From Gammaproteobacteria bacterium UBA2965 (GTDB lineage Bacteria > Pseudomonadota > Gammaproteobacteria > Pseudomonadales > Azotimanducaceae): a stretch of DNA of 64,000 nt. A program made the position numbers and the translations under genes. The stretch lies in NCBI GenBank assembly GCA_002348385.1, contig DEBD01000037.1:114266-178265 (forward strand), given 5' to 3'. Shown in pieces: positions 1 through 10,100 of the stretch; within the stretch, counting starts at the first letter, position 1, and each line of letters begins with the position of its first letter. The notes beneath the pieces were generated by a model. That model was given only the letters and a program-made list of their open reading frames with translations, made no database searches and was not told the origin of the DNA.

Positions 1-36
1 GGCTACCTGCGCTTCAGCCGCACATAAACCGCGGCC

Positions 37-1287
37 TTAGCTGCCACGCACCTGGGTCAGTATGGGCCTGAGATACTCCATGAACCGCACGGGATTCTCC
101 GACATGGGGAAGTGCCCCATGCCCTTCATCTCTGCCCACGTCGATCCAGCAATGGCTTCATGCGCAGCACGGCCCAGCTCGGAGGTGCCGCTGTAGTCGT
201 ACTCGCCGGAGAGAATGTGCACGCCCACCTCGCTGGTATCGATGTCCTTGGCCGTGGATCGCAGATCGAAATCCTCCACATAGTAGTAAAGGTCGCCCAG
301 GAACACCGGGGGCCAACCGCACGCGTACACGAAACCGGTCTCTTTGCGGTAGGGCGCCGGCGACGTGGGCGACATGATGCCGTCCATCAGCCGGGCTTTA
401 TATTCGTTGCCCACCTGGGGATGCCATAACTCGGAGTAGTCCGCCATATCGCCGCCAATACGCAGCGCCCCCTCCAGAGAGATCACCGCGCGAAACACAT
501 CCGGATGCTTGGCGGCCAGATCCAGCGCCAACAGGCCGCCCACCGAGCACCCCATGAACACGGGGTTCTCCAGCGCCAGGGCGCTCGCCAGCCCAACCAC
601 CAAAGAACGCAGGAAGCCGCCGCGCAGCTCGTAGTTTTCCGACCACCACTCACGGGAGACGGGTGGCACGGACTTGCCGTGATAAGGCAGATCGTAGGCG
701 ATGAGGCGAAAGTGATCGGTGATCTCCGGATACTCGAACAGGTGCCGCCACTGGGTGCCATGGCAACCGGCCGTGTGCTGCAGCAATAGCGGTATGCCCT
801 GACCCGCCTCTTCGAAATAGATCCGGTGGTCGTGGCCGTCGAGCTCTACGTGGACGTAACGACCCATCGGGGCATCGATGGTGCCCGTGGGTGCCGCCTC
901 GTCACGAGCGGGATCCGCCTGCAGGCCCGGGGCACGCAACAACTCCACGGCGCGCATCACGGCGGCGAAGTACTGGGCATTGAGCACTCGATCCCCGCCC
1001 CGCTCCAGGCCCTGGGCCCAGGCCGGACTGATGTCGTTGAAAAAACGCGGTGGCACGGCGGACAGGAGCTTCTCCCAAACCGCCGCGGGGCCATCTAGCG
1101 TGACCACGCCTACTTCGCTCGCTGGATGCCCACCGGACGGACGGCCCCCGTTCAGGGTCAGGGCCAGCTGCTCATCACCCACACCGATGCACAGTCCGCC
1201 GTCCCAATGGCGCGCCGCCAGCACGAACTCGCCATCGCCCGCACACCGTGCGGCCCACTCCTCGGAGGTTGGTAGTGTCAGTTCCAT
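37..1287 (-). CDS. alpha/beta hydrolase with N-terminal SCP2-like domain
   Basis: 416 aa. The C-terminal ~270 residues are an alpha/beta hydrolase: GCSVGG is the nucleophile elbow (catalytic Ser) and GMGHFPMSE near the C-terminus supplies the His. The first ~110 residues look like a small sterol-carrier (SCP2)-type lipid-binding domain; this part is inferred from overall pattern only. The ATG at 1287 is chosen because AGGGAG lies 6 nt before it; a longer reading to 1335 adds an unlikely 16-residue leader. It is transcribed away from the sulfotransferase at 1411. Probably hydrolyses an ester or lactone of a hydrophobic substrate; substrate unknown. Confidence 0.85.
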   Translation of the reverse strand: MELTLPTSEEWAARCAGDGEFVLAARHWDGGLCIGVGDEQLALTLNGGRPSGGHPASEVGVVTLDGPAAVWEKLLSAVPPRFFNDISPAWAQGLERGGDRVLNAQYFAAVMRAVELLRAPGLQADPARDEAAPTGTIDAPMGRYVHVELDGHDHRIYFEEAGQGIPLLLQHTAGCHGTQWRHLFEYPEITDHFRLIAYDLPYHGKSVPPVSREWWSENYELRGGFLRSLVVGLASALALENPVFMGCSVGGLLALDLAAKHPDVFRAVISLEGALRIGGDMADYSELWHPQVGNEYKARLMDGIMSPTSPAPYRKETGFVYACGWPPVFLGDLYYYVEDFDLRSTAKDIDTSEVGVHILSGEYDYSGTSELGRAAHEAIAGSTWAEMKGMGHFPMSENPVRFMEYLRPILTQVRGS

Positions 1288-1410
1288 CTCGCACTCCCTG
1301 TCAGCCCATGTCTGCATTGTGGACGGTGGGACCACCCGCGCAAGTGTCCGTCTGGCGATAAACCGGGCACATCGGATACAGTGCCCACATACCCGAAGAG
1401 TGAATAACGC

Positions 1411-2037
1411 ATGGCGTTAGCCGTCATCGGTGCCGGATACGGGCGTACCGGAACCCTGTCGCTGAAACAGGCGCTGGAAGCGCTCGGCTACGATCGGTGC
1501 CATCACATGTACGAAGTCATCAATAATCCCGGAGAAGATCAGGATTGGATGGCCGCCACCCTGGCCACCGCTCGCGGCGAGCCAGTGGATTGGGAACGCA
1601 TGTACGCCGGCTACCAGGCTGCGGTGGATTGGCCTACCTGCCACTTCTACCGGGAGCTCGCCGCCTACTACCCCCAGGCTAAGGTAGTGCTCACGGTGCG
1701 CGACCCGGCAAGCTGGTACGACAGCATCTCCAACACCACATTGCGGGTGATTCGCCAGGGGATGAAAGCGAATCGGGAGCCGAACCTGGGTACCGAGCTA
1801 GTGGTCAAGGGCGGATTCGATGGCAACATCGACGATGCCGATCACGCGGTAGCCAAGTTCAACCGGCACACCCAGGAGGTGATCGACAGCATCGAGCCCC
1901 AGCGCCTGCTGGTGTATGAGGTGAGTCAGGGCTGGGAGCCACTGTGCGCGTTTCTCGGCAAGCCGGTGCCAGACCAGCCGTTTCCGCGCATCAACTCACG
2001 CGACGAGTTCGACGAGATCTTCTTCGGCAACCGTTAA
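1411..2037 (+). CDS. sulfotransferase-family P-loop protein
   Basis: 208 aa. The N-terminus carries the PAPS-binding P-loop GYGRTGTLSLKQAL (residues ~8-21), and VRDPASWYDS near residue 100 matches the 3'-phosphate binding segment of this family (Sulfotransfer_4 type, related to plant and bacterial small sulfotransferases). The length is typical. It starts the plus-strand run 1411-4304 with an SDR (31 bp downstream) and a Rieske oxygenase, so it may act on a hydroxylated substrate or product. Real sulfotransfer activity is not certain, because many proteins of this subgroup are uncharacterised. Confidence 0.8.
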   Translation: MALAVIGAGYGRTGTLSLKQALEALGYDRCHHMYEVINNPGEDQDWMAATLATARGEPVDWERMYAGYQAAVDWPTCHFYRELAAYYPQAKVVLTVRDPASWYDSISNTTLRVIRQGMKANREPNLGTELVVKGGFDGNIDDADHAVAKFNRHTQEVIDSIEPQRLLVYEVSQGWEPLCAFLGKPVPDQPFPRINSRDEFDEIFFGNR

Positions 2038-2068
2038 GAACAACGAACCACCTTCATAGGAACAACCC

Positions 2069-2908
2069 ATGGATACACTCAACGACACCACGGTTCTGGT
2101 CACAGGCGGCGCCCAGGGTATCGGCAAGGGTCTCGCACGCGCCTGCCTCAACGAGGGCGCGCGCGTGGTCACTACCAATCTCGATCCCAAGGTGGCAGAG
2201 GCCACGGCGGCCGAGCTTGCGGCACTGGGTTCCATTCGGGCCGAACAGTGCGACGCTACTGACGCCAGCGCCGTGGATGCGCTGCTCGGCGACATCTGGG
2301 CCAACGAAGGCCCGGTGGACGTCGTGTTCTGCAATGCGGGCGCAGGTGCCATGGCCCCCATCATGGAAACCAGTGTGGAGGACGTGCACAGGCAATTTGC
2401 GGTGAACTACGACTCCTGCATGGGGCTCGCCAAGAGCTACGCCCGGCGGGTGGCCGCCGACGGAGGCAGCGGCCACATCATATTCACCGGCTCGGAACAC
2501 TCCCTGGTGCTACCCACAGGCAGCGAGACGTTAGCCATGGGCATCTACGGCGGCACAAAGCATGCGTTGCTCATTCTGGCGGAGTGGCTGCGCTTCGAGC
2601 TGGCCCCGCTCAACGTAGGCGTAAGCATGCTCCTGCCCGGGCCGGTACTCACCGAGCGTCTGGCGGCCACCTTCGAGGGGCTGGATGCAGACCCCGACAA
2701 CCCGGACCTGCGCGCACGCTTCACGCCGGAGGCCGAGCAGTCATTGCGCGACCGCTTCATAACACCGGACGAATGCGCGGCCATCGCGCTGCGCGGCTTG
2801 AAAGCCGGGCTGTTCTTCATTCCCACGCAAGCGCATATCAAGGATGACGTCACCCGACGCTATCAGGAAGTCTGCAACGCCTTCGAAACACTGGGTATCG
2901 GTAGTTAA
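2069..2908 (+). CDS. short-chain dehydrogenase/reductase
   Basis: 279 aa classical SDR, NAD(P)(H)-dependent alcohol/ketone oxidoreductase. Visible: cofactor motif TGGAQGIGKG (residues ~11-20), the NAG structural motif (CNAGAG), a serine in FTGSEHS and the YGGTK active-site motif (YxxxK). ATG is preceded by a weak AGGA. It sits between the sulfotransferase and the Rieske oxygenase on the same strand, which suggests one pathway acting on a hydroxylated intermediate. Confidence 0.9.
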   Translation: MDTLNDTTVLVTGGAQGIGKGLARACLNEGARVVTTNLDPKVAEATAAELAALGSIRAEQCDATDASAVDALLGDIWANEGPVDVVFCNAGAGAMAPIMETSVEDVHRQFAVNYDSCMGLAKSYARRVAADGGSGHIIFTGSEHSLVLPTGSETLAMGIYGGTKHALLILAEWLRFELAPLNVGVSMLLPGPVLTERLAATFEGLDADPDNPDLRARFTPEAEQSLRDRFITPDECAAIALRGLKAGLFFIPTQAHIKDDVTRRYQEVCNAFETLGIGS

Positions 2909-2963
2909 CAGCCGCTCAAGTTGGCCGCCCTGCGGCGAGCGTGGCATGATTCCCGGAAAAGGC

Positions 2964-4304
2964 ATGGCACAAAACATGACCATAGAAATCATCAATCACA
3001 GCAAGCATCCTGCGCGCATCACCAACTACTCCACCAGCCGCTACGTGGATGCCAACCACATGGAGCAGGAGTGGGACCATGTGTGGCGCAAGAGCTGGCT
3101 GCTGGCTGGGCTTGAAAGCGACGTGCAGAACCCTGGCGACTACTTCGTATTCGACATGGGGCGCGAGCAGATTCTCGTCACGCGGGGCCAATCCGGCGCC
3201 GTGCAGGGCTTCTACAACGTCTGCCAGCACCGGGGCAACCGCCTGGTAAACGATGAGCGCGGCCACGCGGTGAACTTCCGCTGCGCCTACCACGCCTGGA
3301 CTTACAACACCGACGGCGAGCTGAAAATCATCCCCTACAAGGAGCGTTTCGCAGACGGCGTCCCGCGCGAGGAGCGGGCGCTGCGCAAAGTCCACACGGA
3401 CATCTGGGACGGGTTTGTGTTCGTAAATCTGTCAGAAAATCCGGAGCCTCTGCTGGACTTTCTTGGACCAGTAGTGGAACACCTGGCACCCTATCGCTTT
3501 TGCAACATGCAGCTGGTGGCAGATCAGACCGTGCACCACCAGTGCAACTGGAAAGCCGTGGTGGACAACTTCAGCGAGCTGTACCACGTGGACTTTCTGC
3601 ACCCGCAACACAAGCGCATGGTCGATTGCTGCAACGACACGGTGCACCTGTTCCCAAACGGGCACACCGGGCTGGCAGTGCCCGGTGCAACGGTGAACCC
3701 TCGTTTCCCGATTCCTCATGAACCCACAGACATTCAATCGGCAGACCTCAAGAGCCTTGGCCTGGACCCTGCCGATTTCAACGGCCGGGTGCTGGAGATT
3801 CGCGAAGCCATTCAGAAACGCAAGCGCCAAGTGGGCGACGACATGGGATTCGACTATTCAGGATTTTCCGACGAGCAGCTTTCGGACGTGTGGCAGTACA
3901 ATCTGTTTCCCAACATCATCCTCTCGTTTACACCCGAACACTGCTGGGTCATGCGACCGCGTCCCCACCCGACGGATCCCCAACAGTGCTACTTCGACAA
4001 GATGTCGCTGTTGCTGTTTTCCAGCAATCACGGCGACGCGGGCTTCGGTCCGGGGCGCAGAGCGCGGCAGAGTGCCGCCATGCCCGCTGGAGAAGGTCGG
4101 CCCGATCGTGACGTATTCGACCATCAGGCCATCATCGACGGCGAGAAGACCATGACCGACACCATCGACCAGGACATCGAGCTGCTGGGCGGCGTGCAGG
4201 CAGGCATGGCTTCACAAGGATTCGAAACCGTGTGGCTCAACGACGACGAGATGCGTGTGCAGCATTTTCACAACGAGCTCGACCAGCTGATCGACTCAGT
4301 CTGA
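2964..4304 (+). CDS. Rieske non-heme iron oxygenase, alpha subunit
   Basis: 446 aa. The Rieske [2Fe-2S] ligands are Cys87/His89 (CQHRG) and Cys107/His110 (CAYH). The mononuclear-iron site follows in the catalytic domain with NFSELYHVDFLHP around residues 200-215. It acts as the terminal oxygenase and needs electrons from a reductase/ferredoxin, none of which is adjacent. Start choice is uncertain: ATG 2964 follows GGAAAAGG; ATG 2946 and 2976 are alternatives. Starting further upstream (2844) would overlap the SDR by 65 nt and adds no family sequence. No beta subunit follows, as in the homotrimeric alpha-only group. Confidence 0.9.
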   Translation: MAQNMTIEIINHSKHPARITNYSTSRYVDANHMEQEWDHVWRKSWLLAGLESDVQNPGDYFVFDMGREQILVTRGQSGAVQGFYNVCQHRGNRLVNDERGHAVNFRCAYHAWTYNTDGELKIIPYKERFADGVPREERALRKVHTDIWDGFVFVNLSENPEPLLDFLGPVVEHLAPYRFCNMQLVADQTVHHQCNWKAVVDNFSELYHVDFLHPQHKRMVDCCNDTVHLFPNGHTGLAVPGATVNPRFPIPHEPTDIQSADLKSLGLDPADFNGRVLEIREAIQKRKRQVGDDMGFDYSGFSDEQLSDVWQYNLFPNIILSFTPEHCWVMRPRPHPTDPQQCYFDKMSLLLFSSNHGDAGFGPGRRARQSAAMPAGEGRPDRDVFDHQAIIDGEKTMTDTIDQDIELLGGVQAGMASQGFETVWLNDDEMRVQHFHNELDQLIDSV

Positions 4305-4431
4305 CCTCACGCGTAATTGAGGCACGGCAGCGAACGGGGGCGGCACGACAATTACAGGTCGTACTAGTGTTCATGCGCCAGCCGGCCCGCAACACGCAGT
4401 TTGTCCACGCCGGACGTCCGACCAACCCCCT
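4305..4431. other. convergent intergenic gap
   Basis: Between the ends of the Rieske gene (+) and SDR (-). It holds one weak inverted repeat, ACGAC (4345-4349) with GTCGT (4358-4362), with no T-tract; I do not call it a terminator. Confidence 0.4.
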
Positions 4432-5223
4432 TTAGAGGACCAGCCAACCCCCATCCACCGGCAGATAGATTCCGGTTACGAAGTCTGCCATTGAGGAGGC
4501 GAGAAACACCGCCGCCTTGCCCTGCTCCATGGGATCACCCCAGTGACCCAACGGCAGGCGGGAGATTCGATCCGCCACGCTGTCGGCCAAGGGATCCCCG
4601 GACCTCGGCGGCGTTTGCTCACCCAGGGGCGGCGCTTCCCCCGGCTGCACCCAGGTCGGTCCAGGCGCTAACGCGTTTACATTGATATTGTGCGGCGCCA
4701 GTTCCAGCGCCAGGGCTTTAGTGATCTGAGTAACCGCCGCTTTCGAGCCGTCGTAGGTGACCCCCACGCCGGGCGACACCGCCTGGGTGGATGCCACATT
4801 AATGATCCGACCGCCGTTGCCGGCATCGATCATCAGGCTGGCCGCCGCCCGACAGCAGTAGAACACCCCATCCACGTTGATGGACCAAAGCTTGCGCCAC
4901 ATTTCATCGGTGATCTCGCGCACCGGCCCACCATAGCCCACGTAAACGCCGGCGTTGTTCACCAGTATGTCCAGCGAACCCAGCTTATCGGCAGTTTCCG
5001 CCATCACGCGGTCTACCGCGTCGCGGTCGCTCACGTCCAGTTCCAAGGCCAGCCCCCCGATCTCGGCTGCCGTTTCTGCCACTCCCTCAGTGTTTACGTC
5101 GCTCACCGCCACCTTGGCGCCGGCAGCCGCCAGCGCCCGCGCGATAGCCACCCCAATGCCGTGTCCGGCCCCGGTTACATGGGCTACCTTGCCGCTCAAG
5201 TCGATCCAATCCGTCGCTTGCAC
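4432..5223 (-). CDS. short-chain dehydrogenase/reductase
   Basis: 263 aa classical SDR. Motifs seen: TGAGHGIGVA (cofactor), NNAGVYVG, serine in NVASTQAVS and YDGSK (YxxxK). The start is GTG at 5223, with a GGGGGG stretch 6-7 nt upstream; the second residue onward matches the usual SDR N-terminus. Converges on the Rieske gene ending at 4304 with ~127 bp between them. Substrate unknown. Confidence 0.88.
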   Translation of the reverse strand: MQATDWIDLSGKVAHVTGAGHGIGVAIARALAAAGAKVAVSDVNTEGVAETAAEIGGLALELDVSDRDAVDRVMAETADKLGSLDILVNNAGVYVGYGGPVREITDEMWRKLWSINVDGVFYCCRAAASLMIDAGNGGRIINVASTQAVSPGVGVTYDGSKAAVTQITKALALELAPHNINVNALAPGPTWVQPGEAPPLGEQTPPRSGDPLADSVADRISRLPLGHWGDPMEQGKAAVFLASSMADFVTGIYLPVDGGWLVL

Positions 5224-5421
5224 CCCGTCCCCCCGTCGTGAAATCTGTCGCCAAAGCGCTAGATGAAACCCGTTATCGGCTGGCGATGCAAACGCTCACG
5301 GCAGCGCGCACGGCACTGCGAAAAGCCCACGCAAACGGTGTAGTATGTGGACTGGGACACGATGCGGGCTCGACGCTCGCAACACAAAATCGCGTCAAAT
5401 ACCGCGGCAGAACAATGCGGT

Positions 5422-6738
5422 ATGGAGGCGCTAAAAACGACAGCTACAACTACACAAGAATGGCTCATGCTGCCTGAAGAAGCGGGTCAGTCATACACCG
5501 ATTGGTACCTGATCGCTAAAGAAGGCGCGCTCACCGTCAAGCTGAGTGCGGGCACCTGTATTGGCGAGGACGCTGCCGGCACGCTGCTGCTGGCGCCCAC
5601 CCCCGAACAGGCCCAGGTGCTGTTCAATATCGATGACGAAGGCCGTTTGGTCATCCGGCCCGCATCCCAGTTGTTCACCCTACTGTCGCCGGAGCGCGAG
5701 GACTGCGACAGCTACGTGGTGCAACCTCTGCAGGGCATAGCGGTCTGGCTATGCAACAACCAGCTCACCATTGCCAACGATCTGCAGGGTTCCGGCGTGT
5801 CTTCAAACCAGCTTCCGATCACCGTGATTCGCGCGCCTGCAGAGGAGCAGCCACATGCCGCTGAGGAGGACGACGTTGACGCCGAGGCCATTCTCGTTCC
5901 CGAAGCGGGGGCGGATGCGGCCCAGCTGGCCGATATCGTAGAGTCCCCTGAGTATGAAGCCTCCCCACCTATCGATCCCGGTGTGCCCCTGCTGAGCACG
6001 CCGGTCCGGTCGCCCACCGACACCGGGGAAACACTCATTACCCAGCTACCTTATGGATTCGAGCGGGACAACTTCGCAGATCCGCAACCTCGCCCCACCC
6101 TGCCGGCCGCCCAATCTCGCAGGCCATTCGCTAAATCGATACAGGTCGCCTACACGGCAACCGCCATTCTCGTGCTGGTGATGCTCGGCCTGCTGGCTGG
6201 CAATCTTGGCATCATCGCCGGCCCCGATCCTGAGGTGGCGCCATTGGCAGACGCCGCTCCTGCGCTGCCACAGCTGGTTTTGCTATCGGGACGGCAGGCC
6301 ACACCGGCGGATCGACCGACCAATCGCGAATCGGCGAACGGCGGACAGGGCACCCTGACCATGGCAGACGCCACGCCCACCACGCCCCAATCTCCCGCCA
6401 TGCTCGAAGAAGCAGAGCTTGCCGATGCAGCAGCCGCGCTGCGCAACCAGATTGCCGTTGCGGCACGTTTGCTCGACCAGGGATTCATTACCGCTCCGCG
6501 GTCACGCAACAGCGTGGCCACTCTGCAGCGCGTACTGGCGGAACACCCGGACCACCCCGAAGCAACCGCACTGCTGATGCGCTGCGCCGATCGGCTGGTA
6601 GCAGCAGCCATGCAGGCGAGCCGCTACGGCATGCAGGACGAAGCCCGCCGAATGGTGGCTAAGGTCATGGCCTTTTATCCGGATCACCGCCAGGCTCTGG
6701 CACTGAACCGGCAGTGGGAACTAGCCCGCGACGCCTAG
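5422..6738 (+). CDS. single-pass membrane protein of unknown function
   Basis: About 438 aa; not recognised. Residues 1-~130 are a mixed alpha/beta soluble region, followed by an acidic, proline-rich linker. One clear membrane segment lies near residues 243-268 (rich in A, L, V, I and G). After it comes a ~60-residue low-complexity stretch and a C-terminal helical region (~residues 335-438) that reads like two tetratricopeptide-type repeats (each with a Hx-DHP/YPDH motif). The topology is therefore cytosolic N-terminus and extracytosolic helical tail or the reverse. The start is uncertain (ATG 5422, 5362 or 5467); none has a good ribosome binding site. Confidence 0.6.
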   Translation: MEALKTTATTTQEWLMLPEEAGQSYTDWYLIAKEGALTVKLSAGTCIGEDAAGTLLLAPTPEQAQVLFNIDDEGRLVIRPASQLFTLLSPEREDCDSYVVQPLQGIAVWLCNNQLTIANDLQGSGVSSNQLPITVIRAPAEEQPHAAEEDDVDAEAILVPEAGADAAQLADIVESPEYEASPPIDPGVPLLSTPVRSPTDTGETLITQLPYGFERDNFADPQPRPTLPAAQSRRPFAKSIQVAYTATAILVLVMLGLLAGNLGIIAGPDPEVAPLADAAPALPQLVLLSGRQATPADRPTNRESANGGQGTLTMADATPTTPQSPAMLEEAELADAAAALRNQIAVAARLLDQGFITAPRSRNSVATLQRVLAEHPDHPEATALLMRCADRLVAAAMQASRYGMQDEARRMVAKVMAFYPDHRQALALNRQWELARDA

Positions 6739-6740
6739 CC

Positions 6741-7145
6741 TTGGTTGCATCCGTTGGCGGCCCCCGCGGTATCCGCGAAGCCACACCGCTGGTGGACCGG
6801 GTGGAGATCAAGGCTAGCGCACGCGCCACCCGAGTCGGTCACCTGGATTTCGAGATCATGGCAACAGTCAGCGAAGATGAAGTGCGCACAAACGCGGAGC
6901 GCGTACGCAGCATCAGCGAAAGCGTGCCCATGGGAATCTTCATTCTCACCAGGGCCGGCACGGGCCCGGGGGTTGCAGGCCTCAAACAGAATTTCGGTGA
7001 CGGCTATCTGGCGCGCTTCGTGGGTGAACCCGAAGCGGTGGCCGACGCGTTGCGGGGATTGGGCGAACTCGGCATCGACCGCATACAGCTCACGGAAATG
7101 TTCCCCGGCTCCCACAGCGCGCTGGCGCCGCACCTGTTGAGCTAG
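6741..7145 (+). pseudogene. C-terminal remnant of an LLM-type flavin oxidoreductase
   Basis: The open frame after the previous gene's stop reads like the last ~120 residues of a luciferase-like monooxygenase-family protein: DRVEIKASARATRVGHLDFE, then GDGYLARFVGEPEAVADALR and the final LGIDRIQLTEMFPGSHSAL, which resembles the C-terminal 'GTPE-x-V-A-x-L-x-x-L-x-x-x-G-x-D' tail. The N-terminal two thirds (flavin-binding barrel) are absent, because the DNA upstream encodes a different protein. Its TAG overlaps the stop of the convergent RND gene in a shared CTAG. It could be translated as a short protein but has no good start signal. Confidence 0.55.
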
Positions 7146-10100
7146 CCCCCGGAAGCAGGTTCGGGCGCAGCCCCACTCACCGTGGATCGGGTATCAAAGA
7201 CCCGCTCGCCGCGCAGCTCACGCGCGAAGGCCAAACGGTAAAAAACCGGCACCGCCACCAAGGTCAACAAGGTGGCGAACGCCAGTCCGCCCATGATGCA
7301 CGCCGCCATCTCTCGGAAGAACACATCTCCCAGTAGCGGAGACATCCCCGCGATCGTGGTTCCGGTAGCGAGCATCACCGGACGGAGACGGCTGACGCTA
7401 GCTTGCGCAATGACCTCCAGACTCGGAGGTTCCTCCATGAGCCGCTTGTCGATTTCATCGACCAACACCACGCAGTTCTTGATCAACATACCCGACAGGC
7501 TCAGAAAACCCAGTATGGAGGGGAACGTGAACGCCAGGTTGGTGGCGATGAGGGTGATTACCACACCGCAGACCGTCATCGGCACCGTCAGCCAGATGAC
7601 CATGGGTTGTCGCAGTTTGCCGAACATGAGGATCGTCACGAACAGCATCAACGCGAAAGTCATTGGAATCTTGGTAAAGAGGAGCCCCGTGGCCCGCGCG
7701 CTGGATTCGTACTCACCACCCCACTCGAGGCTGTAACCGTCCGGAAGCTGCATAGCTTCGATCTGAGGGCGAATCGTGTCGAAGGCCAGGTTGACATTAG
7801 CGCCCGGCGCCGGGTTGGCAAACGCACTGATACTGCGTTCCCGCTGGCGCCGAAAGATCATGCTGTCTCCCGGAACCAGCTCGAAATCGCTGACGATCTG
7901 CGACATGGGTATGTGGGACTGCTGCGCCGGGCTCCACACCAGGCGGTCGGACAACGCGCTCACATCCAGGCGCTCATCCAGCGGCGCACGCGCAACGATG
8001 GGCAGCAGCTTGTCCGCTTCGCGGAACAGCCCTACCTGAACCCCAAAGGTGGAAAAAGCCAGCGAGCGATAAACATCGGCGCGGGTTATGCCGGCCAAAC
8101 GCGCCCGGGCCTCATCGAACTTCGGCACGAGTTGCAGTTCGCGCTGCCGCCAATCAGTCTTCAAATCCACCAAGCCGTTGTGCAGGAAGATGCCCAGCGC
8201 CTGGTCAGCCAGGTCACGCAATACCTCGCTGTCCGGACCGAGAAAGCGCGCTTCGATCTTGCTGCCGGGGTTGTAGGTGAACTCGGTGCGACGCACCCGC
8301 ACCTCCGCATCCAATGCCCGCAGACTCACATCATCCGAAACGCGGCGCATGATCTCGTCCATCTCGCGAACATCGGAGACCCGCACCAGCATGTGCGCGT
8401 ATGCAGTGTTTGGCATCTCCGGGAGAATGGTTGAGGAAAAGCGTAACGTGCCTTCACCCACAAAGGCGGTCACCTCTTCCACGCCCGGATGAGCACGGGT
8501 GGCCTGCTCGAGTTCCTCAAACTCCCGTGACGTGGTGCGTATGTCGGTACCCTGCGGGAGGTAGTAGTCCACAAAAAATATCGGCGTGTTCGATCCGGGG
8601 AAGAAACCCACCTGCACGAACTGGAACGCCCAGAAGCAGGTGAACGTAATCGCCACGATGGCCATGACAGACAACCAGGCGCGACGCAGGCCGAACCGGA
8701 TGAGAGCGCGGTATGGCGCGTAGCCCCACCCGGCGTAGAGCACCTCAGACTCGCCGGAGCGGCGTGGCTTGAGCATTAGCGATCCCAACAGCGGCACGAC
8801 GCTGATGGCCAGCACCCAGCTCAATAACAGCGAGATGGCAACTACCCGGAACAGACTGCCCAGATAATGTCCGGAGTTGTCCTGAGACAACCCGATGGGC
8901 GCAAAGGCAAGTATGCCGATGATCGTGGCACCCAGCAGCGCGTATTGGGTTCGCTTGACCGAGCGCTCCGCCGCCACCTGAGGTGTAAGCCCGCTCCGCA
9001 CACCCACCACCATGCCTTCCGCAATAACGATGGCGTTATCCACCAGCATGCCCATGGCAATCATCAAAGCACCCAGCGAGATCCGCTGCAGCTCGATACC
9101 CATAAAGGACATCACGCAGAGCGTTCCCGAGACGGTGAGCAACAGCACGCTGCCAACCACCATTCCGGCCCGCCATCCCATGAATATGCAAAGTGCGCCC
9201 ACCACCGTAGCAACCGACATGGCCAGGTTGCGCAGGAATTGCTCGATGGAGTCGCTTACCACGTCGTGCTGTCTGTAGATGGGCAGCATCTCCACGCCTA
9301 CCGGCAGCTCCCCGGCTAGCTCCGCCACCCGGGCATCTACGCGCTCGCCCACGTCTACCACGTTGAGTCCGGGCGTGACAGAAACACCCACGGTGAACAC
9401 GCGCTCGCCCTGGTATCGAATGATCTGCCGCTGCACTTCCACGGGGCCCCGCGAGATGCTTGCCACATCCGACAACGGCAAAATCTCGGTGGAACCCGGC
9501 CGCCCGATACGCATATCACCCACTGCTTCCACGCTGTGGAAGGCCAGCTCCGGCGCGATGCGCAGCCGCCGCTTACCGTAGGCTACCGAACCCGCATCCA
9601 GCACCTGGTTTTCCTGGGCGATGCTTGAGAAAACGGCGTCTACCGGGAGACCAAGGCGAACCAACCGTTCGTGGTCCACCTCCACGAAGACCGCTTCCAT
9701 GGGCTCGCCCTGGGTGCGAACCTTCGCCACGCCGTCCACCAGCTTAATGCGCCGCGATATGAGGCGCGACATATCGGCGATATCGCCGGGGGAATAGCCC
9801 GGCGCCCGCACCGCATAGAAGATGCCGTATACATCCCCGAAATCGTCCTCCACCAGGGGAGCACCAGTGCCTGGCGGAAAGCGCATGGCGGCTTCCGCCA
9901 CCCTGCGCCGCAGCTCATCCCAGATCTGGGGCAGCGTGCTCGAGCCGTACTCCTCGAGAATCTCCACCTGTACCTCGGAACGCCCGGGCACGGATTTGGA
10001 AGTGATCTTGTAGATGTATGGCAGCTCCTGAAGCGCCGCCTCCAACACATCGGTGACTTCCTGCTCCACTTCCACCGCGGAAGCGCCCGGATAGGTGGTG

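Noticed and set aside
5238..5477. 79-codon plus-strand frame before the unknown membrane protein
   Set aside because: No recognisable protein pattern; overlaps the likely start of the larger gene.
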